From contig CALXQW010000003.1 in NCBI GenBank assembly GCA_944390805.1, positions 27,797 through 91,796 of the forward strand: a stretch of 64,000 nucleotides of DNA, read 5' to 3'. Below the pieces are notes generated by a model. That model searched no databases, was not told the DNA's origin, and was given only the letters and a program-made list of their open reading frames with translations. Below, piece by piece: positions 14,783 through 26,325 of the stretch. Source of the DNA: an uncultured Opitutales bacterium (GTDB taxonomy: Bacteria; Verrucomicrobiota; Verrucomicrobiia; Opitutales; Intestinicryptomonadaceae). The translations under genes and the position numbers were made by a program. Every line of letters starts with the position of its first letter. Within the stretch, counting starts at the first letter, position 1.

Positions 14783-17700
14783 ATGAAAAATCTACATGAA
14801 AATATTGGATCGTTTAGTTTAGCTTCCGCAGCATTTGAGGCTGTTTGCCAAGCAAAGAAGTTTTTGTTGGCCTTTGCGTTGTTTGTGGGATTTCAAAGCG
14901 CGGTTTTATCGGAGCAGATATCGCAACTTGAAAAGAACTTTTCATCTCCGCCCAATTTCGCGAAGCCCTATACGTGGTGGCATTGGATGAATATGAATGT
15001 CACAAAAAGCGGCATAGTAAAAGATTTGCATGCCATGAAGGAGCTTGGCTTGGGCGGTTTTCACCTGTTTAATGTGGCGCCGCAAAATACGGCAAAGGGC
15101 TCTTTGAAATGGGGTTCTGACGAGTGGAAGGAATGCCTGAATCTTGTATCGGAGACCGCAAACAAATTGGGGTTGGAGTTTGTCTACCACAATTGCGCGG
15201 GTTTTGCCACAACTGCCGGAGCCGCTGTTACGCCAGAGCATGCCATGAAGCAGCTTGTCTGGACGCGCGTCCGTACGAGCGGAAAAGATAAAATAACATT
15301 GCCTAGATTTACTGTGGAAAACAACAATGGAGAGGTTCCTCTTGTCTTTACAATAAACGATTCCCAACCAGAGCAGCATCCAAAGAAAGTTATCTGGCAG
15401 AATGAATATTACAAAGACGTTGCGGTGATTGCTTTTCCAACTCCGGCTGACGAGCTGGGAAAAGATGCAAAGCCGTTTAGGCTTGATATGTGGACTGTCA
15501 AGGCCGGATACGGAAAGCAGGTTCGCTATTATTCAGAAGTTTTTCCCAAGCCAGACATGCGCGAGGCTCCCAGCCCTATAAATCCGGAAGAGATAATGGA
15601 TATCTCAGATAAGATGGCGCCCGACGGCTCTTTGAATTGGACTCCGCCCGATTCCCGCGAGTGGACCATTATGCGTTTTGGGCATACTATAACCGGCATG
15701 CAAAACCACCCAGCTCCCGAAGGCGCTCGCGGTTTGGAATGCGATAAATTCAGCAAATCTGCCATGGATTTCTATTTTGAAAACTGCGTAAAGCCCATAA
15801 TAGATTTTTCTGGCGAGGGGTTAAAAGGGCTTCTTGTTGACAGCTATGAAGCACGCGAGCAGAACTGGACTCCTCTTATGCCGCAGGAATTCAAAGCAGC
15901 TCACGGCTACGATATAAAAAAATATCTTCCCGCATTTTCCGGCAGGATAATAGGTAGCACCGAGCAGACTGAGCGTTTCCTCTTTGATGTGCGCAGAACT
16001 TTTGCTGATTTGATGAGCCGCAACCATTACGGGCGTTTCGGCGAGCTCTGCCATGAAAACGGTCTGATTTTCATAACTGAGCCCTACGGGGGGCCTTCGT
16101 CTATGGATTCCATTCAAGCGGGGCTTAAGGCCGATATGTTAATGGGTGAATATTGGGCCGGACGCACGGCGGAGCGTTCAGATATGTCCATAAAGCTTGT
16201 TGCGAGCATATCTGCATATTTGGACTATCAAATAGTTGGGGCGGAATCTTTCACCTCTGGACGCGGGCCAAAGTCTTATGAGGACCACCCCGCTACCTTC
16301 AAGAAACAGGGAGACTTTTTCTTTACCCAGGGAATGAACCGCATGGTCTTTCACACCTTTGCCCACCAGCCTTTTGCCGATTCTATGAAGCCTGGTATGT
16401 CCATGTGGATATGGGGTTCGCAGATGCACAGAAACGTAACATGGTTCCCTGAAGGCAAGGATTGGATTCGTTATATCACCCGTGCGCAGTATATCCTTCA
16501 AAACGGAAAATTGCAGACTGATGTTGCCATGTATTATGGGCGCAACACTCCTGCCGCGCTGAATACCGATTTCTCCATGCTTGATACTAATACCCGCTTT
16601 GGAACTTTTAAGGCGGTTGATATAAATGCGGACTGTTTCCCACCCATGCCTTCGGGGCACGACTATCATGTGGTAAATGACGATATCCTCTTTGGGTTTT
16701 CCGTTAGCGAGAATGGAGATATAATCCATAAAGGCAGCGGAAATTCATACAAAGTTCTCGTTCTTAAGGACGAGAAGGATATGGATTTAGATATTCTTAA
16801 AAAAGTTGCGTCGCTTGTAAAGGACGGTGCATGTGTGGTTATGTCAAGACCCGAGCGGGCAAGTACATTTGCCGACTCCAAGAATGTAGATTCGGCAGTA
16901 AGAAAACTTGCGTCCGAGATGTTCGCAAATGAAATTGGTGGGTATTTTTCCTACGGCAAAGGAAAGATATTTACGCATGCCTACGGTTTAGGCAAAGTCT
17001 TCGACACCCTTGGTATTGTTGCCGACTTTGAGTTCATACCAGGCACCAACAAACCGGAAACCTATGTAAAATATATACACCGCCGCCTGCCCGACGCAGA
17101 TATATACTTTGTTGCAAATCTTTCAGATTTCCCTGTATCTGGAGATTTCCTCTTTAGGGAAGCTGCCTCCGGCATAGCGCTTGAAGTTTGGAATGCTGAA
17201 AATGGGCTGATATATCCGTGTCCGAGGTTTGTGCAGGCCAAAGACGGGCGTACAAAGATTAACACCACTCTTGGCGCAGATACATCGAGATTCTTTGTAT
17301 TCCGCAGAGACAAAGCTCCGCAGGTAAATCCGCTGAAGAATATTGCAAAAGTATCGGGCAGGGCCGATGTGTTCATATCGGGCGGAGATTTCTTTGCAAA
17401 ATCCTACTCAAATGGAACTGTTGATATGCTCCGTGCCGACGGCTCCGGTGCTAAGGCTAATTTCAGCGGTATAAAAGAGGAAATTTGCCTCGATGAAGAC
17501 TGGACTTTGTCCTTCCCGCAAGAGGAGGGTGTCCGCCAAAATATAAAGCTTGATAAGCTTGCCTCTTGGACAAAGTTTGACGCCTTCGACGAGAAACATT
17601 TCTCCGGCACCGCAACATATTTTAAAACCTTCGACCTTCCCGAAGGTTATCTGAAAGATGGATTTGGCGTAGAGCTTGATTTGGGAGACGTGCGTATAAT

Positions 17701-18049
17701 AGCCCACGCTTACCTGAACGGGCACGACTTGGGTACCCTTTGGAAGAAGCCTTTCAAAACGGATATTACAAAATATCTCAAGCCTGGGCGCAACATTTTG
17801 GTGGTTCGGCTGACAAACACCTTTACAAACAGGCTTGCCGGAGATGCGCTTCTTCCAGACGATTGTCCTCAGCGCAACGAGTCTTTCCCGGCATGGGCTT
17901 TCGATGAATCCATAAAGCGCCCAAAGACTGGCAGAAAGACCTTCTTCAGCTACGAATACATCACAAAAAAAGATGCCGGAAAGCTTGTTGATTCTGGCCT
18001 TTTAGGTGGAGCTAAACTTGTCCCGTACGGAATTGTACGCATAGAATAA
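14783..18049 (+). CDS. Secreted GH106-like alpha-L-rhamnosidase
   Basis: 1088 residues. After an atypically long N-region, a hydrophobic segment (KKFLLAFALFVGFQSAVLSE, about 31-50) acts as the signal; a downstream alternative start cannot be excluded. The catalytic part begins with PYTWWHWMNMNVTKSGIVKD, the hallmark of the GH106 family (TIM barrel), followed by LGGFHLFN and YHNCAGF segments. The C-terminal region has a galactose-binding-like beta-sandwich with AHAYLNGHDLGTLWKKPF. GH106 enzymes remove rhamnose from pectin side chains (RG-I/RG-II) or flavonoids. Translation is coupled to the esterase before it, and a GAAAGGA ribosome site lies within that gene's last codons. Confidence 0.9.
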   Translation: MKNLHENIGSFSLASAAFEAVCQAKKFLLAFALFVGFQSAVLSEQISQLEKNFSSPPNFAKPYTWWHWMNMNVTKSGIVKDLHAMKELGLGGFHLFNVAPQNTAKGSLKWGSDEWKECLNLVSETANKLGLEFVYHNCAGFATTAGAAVTPEHAMKQLVWTRVRTSGKDKITLPRFTVENNNGEVPLVFTINDSQPEQHPKKVIWQNEYYKDVAVIAFPTPADELGKDAKPFRLDMWTVKAGYGKQVRYYSEVFPKPDMREAPSPINPEEIMDISDKMAPDGSLNWTPPDSREWTIMRFGHTITGMQNHPAPEGARGLECDKFSKSAMDFYFENCVKPIIDFSGEGLKGLLVDSYEAREQNWTPLMPQEFKAAHGYDIKKYLPAFSGRIIGSTEQTERFLFDVRRTFADLMSRNHYGRFGELCHENGLIFITEPYGGPSSMDSIQAGLKADMLMGEYWAGRTAERSDMSIKLVASISAYLDYQIVGAESFTSGRGPKSYEDHPATFKKQGDFFFTQGMNRMVFHTFAHQPFADSMKPGMSMWIWGSQMHRNVTWFPEGKDWIRYITRAQYILQNGKLQTDVAMYYGRNTPAALNTDFSMLDTNTRFGTFKAVDINADCFPPMPSGHDYHVVNDDILFGFSVSENGDIIHKGSGNSYKVLVLKDEKDMDLDILKKVASLVKDGACVVMSRPERASTFADSKNVDSAVRKLASEMFANEIGGYFSYGKGKIFTHAYGLGKVFDTLGIVADFEFIPGTNKPETYVKYIHRRLPDADIYFVANLSDFPVSGDFLFREAASGIALEVWNAENGLIYPCPRFVQAKDGRTKINTTLGADTSRFFVFRRDKAPQVNPLKNIAKVSGRADVFISGGDFFAKSYSNGTVDMLRADGSGAKANFSGIKEEICLDEDWTLSFPQEEGVRQNIKLDKLASWTKFDAFDEKHFSGTATYFKTFDLPEGYLKDGFGVELDLGDVRIIAHAYLNGHDLGTLWKKPFKTDITKYLKPGRNILVVRLTNTFTNRLAGDALLPDDCPQRNESFPAWAFDESIKRPKTGRKTFFSYEYITKKDAGKLVDSGLLGGAKLVPYGIVRIE

Positions 18050-18100
18050 CCTTGAACTTTGTTTTATATTCGCACTGAAAAATCTTATTAAAAAAATATT

Positions 18101-18129
18101 AAGGCGGGAAGATATTCTCCCGCCTTTTT
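18101..18129 (+). terminator. Terminator of the esterase-rhamnosidase operon
   Basis: AAGGCGGG (18101-18108) pairs with CCCGCCTT (18119-18126), with TTTTT following. Confidence 0.85.
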
Positions 18130-18299
18130 GTTATACGTAGTAGTTGTAAGCAGAAGTTTTTTAATATATGTGTTAGCCGCCAGTCTGATAGCGTGGAGAT
18201 TTTTACTTTTTATTTAGAATTGACGTTTCTATATTTGGTATTAATAATAAAACATAGTTTAATATCGCAACTAAATTTTTTAAGGGGTAGGCTAAATTT

Positions 18300-19625
18300 A
18301 TGGCAATAAAATCATTTTTGAGTTTTGTATCTTTTGTATATATAATCTCATCTTTTATGACTTGTGCTTTTGCGGGGGAAGATTTTGAAACTGCCCGAGA
18401 GTTTACCTTTCGAGATGGGCTTCCAAATTTTTATAAGAAGCTATGCGAGGCTAAAGACCCCGTAAAAATAGCATATTTCGGCGGTAGCATAACGGCGCAA
18501 AAAGGCTGGAGATGCCACAGTTTGCAGTATTTTAAAAAGCGTTTTCCAAAGGCAGAAATTTCTGAGATTAATGCCGCCATAGGCGGTACTGGGTCTGGAT
18601 TAGGGGCTTACAGGCTTGAAAAAGACGTATTGAAATTTAAGCCGGATCTGGTGTTTGTTGAATTTGCCACAAATGACAGCGGCACACCTCCTAAACAGAT
18701 AAAAAAGAATATGGAGGGGATAGTTAGGCATATTTGGAAAGACAATCCACGTACGGATATATGTTTTGTATATACTATTACAACGGCGTCGCTTTCAACG
18801 TATAAAGATGGCAAGAATACTTCCGCATCTAAAGCTATGGAGCAGATAGCAGCAAGGTACGGCATACCAAGCATAAATATGTCTTTGGAGATAGCTGCTC
18901 TTGAAAAGAATGGAAAACTAATCATGAAGACTTCGGATAAGCCCATAGAGAGGGTTTCCGGCGTGGAGCTTGACACATCTTCCAAGATTACCACAACGGC
19001 CGACGGGAAAATTCCGTTCTCTTCCGACGGGGTGCATCCGCATATAAATACTGGGCACGTGCTTTACGAACGCGCGCTCGAGAGAAGTTTTGCCAAACTT
19101 GAGAAACTTGCGGCGGACAAGCCTCATGTTCTGGGCGAGCCAATGTCGGCTTCTTGCATAGAAAACGGGCGTATGGTTTCTTTTGAGGACGATAAGATTA
19201 AAAAGGAGGGGGCTTGGCGCATAACGGATAACCCGACCAGAATATTCAAGTCGAGAATGAAAAGCGTTTTGGAGTTTGAACCCGGTGCGAGTGTATCGTT
19301 TAAATATAGGGGGTGCAATCTTGCCGTTTACCACATAATGGGCAATAGGGGCGGCAGTGTGGATATATTCATAGACGGAAAATTTGTAAAAAATGAAAAG
19401 TGTTTCGACGGATACGCCTACGACAGATTAAACTCTTTTGATATTTTGTCTTTGGACGATCCAAAAACTGTTGATATAAAAATAGTTGTATCTGATAATA
19501 CCTACGAAAAACGCCCAATGCTAAAACCAAAATATGCGCATCTTTTTGAGAAGCGGCAGAACGAGTTTAAGCAGTTTAAGTTCAATCCCGGAGAACTTCT
19601 TATAGACGGGGAAGTTTTGAACTGA
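18300..19625 (+). CDS. Secreted SGNH/GDSL hydrolase with C-terminal beta-sandwich
   Basis: 441 residues with a signal peptide (hydrophobic core 5-24, cleavage near AFA|GED). Block I is AYFGGSITAQKGW with nucleophile Ser63; block III is FVEFATNDSG; the catalytic Asp/His pair is in SSDGVHPH. The C-terminal 140 residues (from about SFEDDKIKKEGAW) look like a beta-sandwich or carbohydrate-binding module (FKYRGCNLAVYH, DIFIDGKFV). This arrangement is common in esterases acting on plant or host glycans. It has its own upstream region (250 bases with a terminator) and an AAGGGG ribosome site about 12 bases before the ATG. Confidence 0.88.
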   Translation: MAIKSFLSFVSFVYIISSFMTCAFAGEDFETAREFTFRDGLPNFYKKLCEAKDPVKIAYFGGSITAQKGWRCHSLQYFKKRFPKAEISEINAAIGGTGSGLGAYRLEKDVLKFKPDLVFVEFATNDSGTPPKQIKKNMEGIVRHIWKDNPRTDICFVYTITTASLSTYKDGKNTSASKAMEQIAARYGIPSINMSLEIAALEKNGKLIMKTSDKPIERVSGVELDTSSKITTTADGKIPFSSDGVHPHINTGHVLYERALERSFAKLEKLAADKPHVLGEPMSASCIENGRMVSFEDDKIKKEGAWRITDNPTRIFKSRMKSVLEFEPGASVSFKYRGCNLAVYHIMGNRGGSVDIFIDGKFVKNEKCFDGYAYDRLNSFDILSLDDPKTVDIKIVVSDNTYEKRPMLKPKYAHLFEKRQNEFKQFKFNPGELLIDGEVLN

Positions 19626-19824
19626 GTTTTAGCTGGAATGTATATTCTATTTCAGATATCGGAATAAATATTTCTTGTGCAAATTTGAATGCCCCATTTT
19701 AGGCGTTTGCAAATTTTTTGGCGTGTTTGGGGAATGCATTTATCTTGACTAAAAGCTTAGTTGGAATGATAGTTTGTACCGATTTTTTATGCGGGCGCAA
19801 GATTCCGCAGACGAGGTTATTATC

Positions 19825-21372
19825 ATGGCACTTACAAATTTCAAAAGTCGGCTGATAGCCGATGTTGGCATAAGCATGGGCGACGAAGGTAAAGGTCGCC
19901 TGATTTATGAAATAATAGACGATCTCAAATCTGAGACCGGCAAGGAAGACGCGGCGTCGGTTGTGATGAAGGTAAACGGAGGTGCCAATTCGGGGCATAC
20001 GGCCGGGGGAATAAAGCTCAATCTTCTTCCGGCAGGCGTAATAGCAAAGTCGGTAAGGTATCTGGCAATAGGCGCGGGCGTTGTGGCTGATCCGCGCAAA
20101 TTTATATGGGAGGCTCTTCCGCTCGAGAGGCGCGGATACGACATTTTAGGGCGTCTTGTTATAGACGAGCGTACCATGGTAAGCGACATAGGCCATCGCC
20201 TGCTTGATCTGGCCTTTGAAAATTACAGGGTTGAAAAGCTGGGAGAAGAGCCGAGAGGCTCGACGGGCAGGGGGATAACCCCCACGTATATGGACGAGGT
20301 TGGCCAGTTCCAGATTTTCTATTCGGACTTCCTCCTGCCCAGGGAGATTTTCGCCCATAAGATGGGTGCAAAGCTTCAGAGGGCGTGCAATACAATACGC
20401 TATGTATGCGGGGTTTCGGAAGATGTATGGAATTCTTTCTTCGACACGCTTACAAATGCCGAGCTCAGGGCAAATGCAGACTCTATAAAAGATGGAGTCT
20501 TTGCGCAGGAAGAGTTTGATTTTCATCGTTTCAAGGGGGAAAAGCCCTTTGAGCTCGATATAGAAAAGATAGTGGATTTCTATTGGCAGACGGGGCAGAT
20601 GCTCGAAAAGAACATTGCGGACGTTAGGGAGATATGCCACAATGCGCTTGCTCGCGGGGAGTACATAATAGGGGAGTTCGGGCAGGCCTATTGGCTGGAC
20701 AAGCGCCACGGATTCCCGCCGAATGTAACGGCTTCGCACACAGGAGTGCCCGAGTTTTTCCAGAGCGCGGGTTTGCCGGTTCAGCCCGTGCATACTGTGG
20801 GCTGCTGCAAGGCGTACGACACTAAGGTTGGCACGCATCTTTTCCTCACGAGAATGGACGATTCCCATCCGCTTGCGCAGAAGCTCAAGAAGCTGGAGTT
20901 CGGCACGAGCACCGGACGCCAGCGCATGGTTGGCTGGTTCGACGCTGTTGAGAAGGGAGACGCCATACGCTATGGCGGCTGCGACGACATCGTGATAAAC
21001 AAGCTCGATGCGCTTTCCTGCTCCGGAGAGTGCGAGGGTGCCGAGCTTTTGGTATGCACGCATTATGTTGACGACTCAGGCAAAGAGTATTGGGGAGTTC
21101 CCCGTTCAGACAGAATACGCAAAAATCTAAGGCCTGTCTATGCCCAGCTTCCGAGTTTTTCAGAGGATATCTCAAAGGTTAGAAGCTTTGCCGATTTGCC
21201 GGAAAACGCAAAGAGGTATGTGGCGTTCTGTATGAAGAGCGTAATAGAGGTTGCTGGCCGCGGTAAACCGTTGGACAAATTGCCAAATTTGCGCTACATA
21301 GGAGTGGGTCCGTTGCAGTCGCAGATAATAAGAGATATACCGGAAACTTCGGAACTTTTGAAGTTGGCGTAG
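19825..21372 (+). CDS. purA: Adenylosuccinate synthetase, long divergent form
   Basis: 515 residues, versus about 430 for ordinary PurA, which joins IMP and aspartate with GTP in AMP synthesis. The start is set at the ATG giving [10 protein letters not shown]; an upstream TTG is in frame but adds non-conserved residues. The nucleotide loop is MGDEGKGR with catalytic Asp20, and [13 protein letters not shown] contains His58. [10 protein letters not shown] and [13 protein letters not shown] replace the usual GTTGRGIGPAY and TGRPRRxGW motifs. An insertion of about 80 residues lies in the middle (about 190-275). From memory, a similar long form occurs in Opitutae genomes. Asp20 is kept, so it is not a PurZ-type enzyme, in which this position changes. 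Catalysis of the normal reaction is likely but not certain. Confidence 0.85.
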   Translation: MALTNFKSRLIADVGISMGDEGKGRLIYEIIDDLKSETGKEDAASVVMKVNGGANSGHTAGGIKLNLLPAGVIAKSVRYLAIGAGVVADPRKFIWEALPLERRGYDILGRLVIDERTMVSDIGHRLLDLAFENYRVEKLGEEPRGSTGRGITPTYMDEVGQFQIFYSDFLLPREIFAHKMGAKLQRACNTIRYVCGVSEDVWNSFFDTLTNAELRANADSIKDGVFAQEEFDFHRFKGEKPFELDIEKIVDFYWQTGQMLEKNIADVREICHNALARGEYIIGEFGQAYWLDKRHGFPPNVTASHTGVPEFFQSAGLPVQPVHTVGCCKAYDTKVGTHLFLTRMDDSHPLAQKLKKLEFGTSTGRQRMVGWFDAVEKGDAIRYGGCDDIVINKLDALSCSGECEGAELLVCTHYVDDSGKEYWGVPRSDRIRKNLRPVYAQLPSFSEDISKVRSFADLPENAKRYVAFCMKSVIEVAGRGKPLDKLPNLRYIGVGPLQSQIIRDIPETSELLKLA

Positions 21373-21485
21373 TGTCGGTAGGTCGGCATTGCGAGAAATT
21401 GCCCGGGAAAGGTTGCAAAAAAAAGATGCAACTTTTTTGGGGTATTTCCGATATAATTTAGTCTTTCCGGCGTCGGAGCATAAAG

Positions 21486-21992
21486 ATGAACAAGTATAAA
21501 TGCGATATATGCGGCAAGCCTGCAACCGTTCACATAACTAAAATTGTAAACGGGCAGAAAAGCGTTGTGCACCTGTGTCAGGATTGCGCGGCTTCTTCGG
21601 GGGCTGCCGGAGAGCTTGTGCCGCAGATTCAGGAGATGGAAAAGGCATTTCTTGAAAATGCGGTGTCGGAGGCTCGCAAGGAGGTCTCTGAGGAGACCGC
21701 TCAGACATGTCCGGGGTGCGGAAGCTCTTTTGAAGAAATAGAGAAATCTGGGCGCTTTCATTGTCCGAAATGTGCCGAGGCCTTTGGCGACAAGGCTCTT
21801 ACCATGATAAGGCAAATGCAGGGTGGAGCCATGCGGCACATAGGAAAGATTCCAAAAAAATTTGAGGGAAAAATAGATAAAGGCGCGGTTATAGCGGAGC
21901 TTAAAATTGAGCTTGAGCGAGCCATAAAACAGGAGCGGTACGAGGAGGCCGCCCAGATAAGAGACAAACTTAAATCTTTGCAGAAAGCCTGA
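21486..21992 (+). CDS. mcsA: McsA, zinc-binding activator of McsB
   Basis: 168 residues. Four zinc-finger Cys pairs are visible: Cys6/9, Cys31/34, Cys75/78 and Cys93/96. The C-terminus (131-165) is a UVR-type helical hairpin, ELERAIKQERYEEAAQIRDK. This is the architecture of McsA, which binds and activates the protein arginine kinase McsB and links it to ClpC. It heads the mcsA-mcsB-clpC operon. Its start codon follows a stretch resembling TCGGAGCATAAAG, with GGAG as ribosome site. Confidence 0.92.
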   Translation: MNKYKCDICGKPATVHITKIVNGQKSVVHLCQDCAASSGAAGELVPQIQEMEKAFLENAVSEARKEVSEETAQTCPGCGSSFEEIEKSGRFHCPKCAEAFGDKALTMIRQMQGGAMRHIGKIPKKFEGKIDKGAVIAELKIELERAIKQERYEEAAQIRDKLKSLQKA

Positions 21993-22037
21993 ACGCGCGT
22001 TTTGCGCGTGGCGCAAAAGTTATAGCATCAGACAGAT

Positions 22038-23177
22038 ATGGATAAATCCGGCAAGGCGCGCGGCGGCAAAGCCGCAACAGCAAAGGGCGGGAGTAGGGCT
22101 TCAAAAAGCCGTCCGGCCGATTGTATTGTTGTAAGTTCAAGAATAAGGCTTGCCAGGAATCTGGAAGGAGAAAACTTTCCTAATTGGGCTAGCGAGGCTG
22201 CGCTTATCTCTGTCTTTGAGCGTGTCTGTGAGGCTGTAAAAGGACTCAGGGCCTTCAAGGGTTGCCAGAGCCTGAATATGGATGCGCTTGGGCAGGAGAG
22301 AAAAGAATTTCTTGTGGAATGCAGAATGATTAGCTCGGACTTGGCCCGCATGCAGAAGTCTGGCGTAATCATAAATAAAGACAACAATGCCAGCGTGATG
22401 ATAAACGAGGAGGATCATCTGCGCATACAGGTAATTGCAAAGGGCCAGAAATTGTCGAGCGTTTGGAGGAGCATATCGGCGATAGATTCTGCGCTTGAAG
22501 AGAAACTGCCGTTTGCCTTCAGCGAGAAGTTTGGGTATCTTACGGCGTGCCCAACAAATATCGGTACGGGAATGAGGGCGTCTTTGATGATGCATTTGCC
22601 TGCGCTGTGGCTATCGGGCGACATGGAGAAGATAGTCAGGGGGGTAAACCAGATAGGAATGACAGTTCGCGGCGAGAACGGCGAGGGTTCAGAGGCTGTC
22701 GGCAGTTTCTATCAGATTTCCAACCAGCAGACGCTCGGTGTTACGGAGGAGGAAACTATAGCCAAGCTGCTTAGGATATGTAAGAGGCTCAAGGCAATAG
22801 AGCTTAACGCCCGTGCGCTTATGCTTCAGAAAAGACCTATGTTTTTGGCGGACAAAATAGCAAGGGCGTGGGCAACGTTGACGCATTGCAGAATGATAGA
22901 TACGGCGGAGTCCATAGGGTGCATATCTTTTTTGAGGTTGGCTTGCGATTTGGGCATGTATGAAAATTCGGAACTAATTGTTCCGCAGCTTGACGAATTA
23001 ATATTGCAGATAAAACCCGCGCATTTGGAGTTGGAGACGTTTGTAGACCCTTCCGATATTCCAGCAAGAGATGCGGCGCGGGCGGAGTTCATAAAAAAGG
23101 CGCTAAATAAGATAGGCGCGCCTAATGTGGACAAGGCGCTTAACAGCGCAAAGAATAGTACGATAAAACAGAGTTAA
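22038..23177 (+). CDS. mcsB: Protein arginine kinase McsB
   Basis: 379 residues. Phosphorylates arginines on damaged or regulatory proteins, marking them for ClpC. Phosphagen-kinase motifs are intact: VSSRIRLARN (32-41), MINEEDHLRI with Glu124/125 (121-130), the loop CPTNIGTGMRAS with Cys171, and RGENGEGSEAVG (211-222). The allosteric phospho-arginine pocket motif RDxxRA is present as RDAARA (344-349), a feature specific to McsB over creatine/arginine kinases. It has a 25-residue Lys/Gly/Ser-rich N-terminal extension. It lies between mcsA and clpC in the same orientation. Confidence 0.95.
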   Translation: MDKSGKARGGKAATAKGGSRASKSRPADCIVVSSRIRLARNLEGENFPNWASEAALISVFERVCEAVKGLRAFKGCQSLNMDALGQERKEFLVECRMISSDLARMQKSGVIINKDNNASVMINEEDHLRIQVIAKGQKLSSVWRSISAIDSALEEKLPFAFSEKFGYLTACPTNIGTGMRASLMMHLPALWLSGDMEKIVRGVNQIGMTVRGENGEGSEAVGSFYQISNQQTLGVTEEETIAKLLRICKRLKAIELNARALMLQKRPMFLADKIARAWATLTHCRMIDTAESIGCISFLRLACDLGMYENSELIVPQLDELILQIKPAHLELETFVDPSDIPARDAARAEFIKKALNKIGAPNVDKALNSAKNSTIKQS

Positions 23178-23190
23178 AAAAGATATAACA

Positions 23191-25680
<2,490 letters not shown>

Positions 25681-25757
25681 GAGCCCTTTGCTATCCTAAA
25701 ATAGGAGAGGACAAATAAGCTAAATATTGTTCTTTGCGGGAAACTTTAAAAAATATT

Positions 25758-25793
25758 CGGGAGTTCGCAAAATGGCGGGCTCCCGTTTTTTTT
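25758..25793 (+). terminator. Terminator of the mcsA-mcsB-clpC operon
   Basis: CGGGAG (25758-25763) pairs with CTCCCG (25780-25785), then eight T. Confidence 0.8.
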
Positions 25794-25802
25794 ATCTGTA
25801 AA

Positions 25803-25852
25803 AATTTCTAATCTAAGTTCGTTGAATAAGTTGCTTTGTCTGATTAGAAATT
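25803..25852. repeat. Perfect 11-base inverted repeat in a gene-free interval
   Basis: AATTTCTAATC (25803-25813) and its exact complement (25842-25852) with a 28-base loop. It is not followed by a T run, so it is not a simple terminator. It could be a small structured RNA, an operator or the remnant of a mobile element. The 321-base interval between clpC and the DUF167 gene otherwise holds only the terminator. Confidence 0.55.
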
Positions 25853-26001
25853 AAAGGGGCAGGGCGGCATGTATAGTAAAAATATAAAGCGCTGCTGTAC
25901 GCTTATTTTTAATTGTGGCGCCAAAGAAGTTTTTCTTAATGGGGATCTTTTGCGCGTATTTTTTATTGCAATTAATACGTTGTCAGCGCGCCTGGAAAAA
26001 T

Positions 26002-26232
26002 TTAAAGCCCGTCTATTTCCACAACTTTGTTCCTGCAGGTATGCCCCGATATTATGGCAATCTTGCCTTTTTGCACCTTATATGTCTTTGCAAGAAATTC
26101 AATAAGCTCGGCATTGGCCTTGCCGTCAACCGGAGGTGCCTTGAGCTTTACCTTTAAGGCGCCGTCATCTCCGTAAGAGCCAACAATCTCGCTCTTGGGC
26201 GCATTTGGCACAACTCTCAATTTTAGGCGCAT
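26002..26232 (-). CDS. DUF167 (YggU) family protein
   Basis: 76 residues, cytoplasmic. It matches the DUF167 family from end to end: LRVVPNAPKSEIVG at the start, LKVKLKAPPVDGKANAELIE in the middle and KVVEIDG at the end. The fold is known from structures of E. coli YggU; the function is not established. It is downstream of pheA on the same strand, but a terminator lies between them. Confidence 0.92.
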   Translation of the reverse strand: MRLKLRVVPNAPKSEIVGSYGDDGALKVKLKAPPVDGKANAELIEFLAKTYKVQKGKIAIISGHTCRNKVVEIDGL

Positions 26233-26278
26233 CTTTATTTATTACTATAGCGGCATCGGCCACGGTTTTTTCTGCCTG

Positions 26279-26312
26279 AAAAACGCCGCACTCCGTCTTG
26301 GAAAATGCGGCG
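26279..26312 (-). terminator. Terminator of pheA (minus strand)
   Basis: CGCCGCA (26284-26290) pairs with TGCGGCG (26306-26312). Read on the minus strand it is followed by five T. It separates pheA from the DUF167 gene. Confidence 0.7.
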
Positions 26313-26325
26313 GTTGAAAAATACC

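Noticed and set aside
20146..21063. 305-codon minus-strand ORF opposite purA
   Set aside because: It is an antisense shadow of a recognisable PurA; its product looks like random Arg/Leu/His-rich translation.
25869..26157. Overlapping plus-strand ORFs after clpC
   Set aside because: They run into the antisense of the DUF167 gene, have no motif, and their codon use differs from the neighbours.
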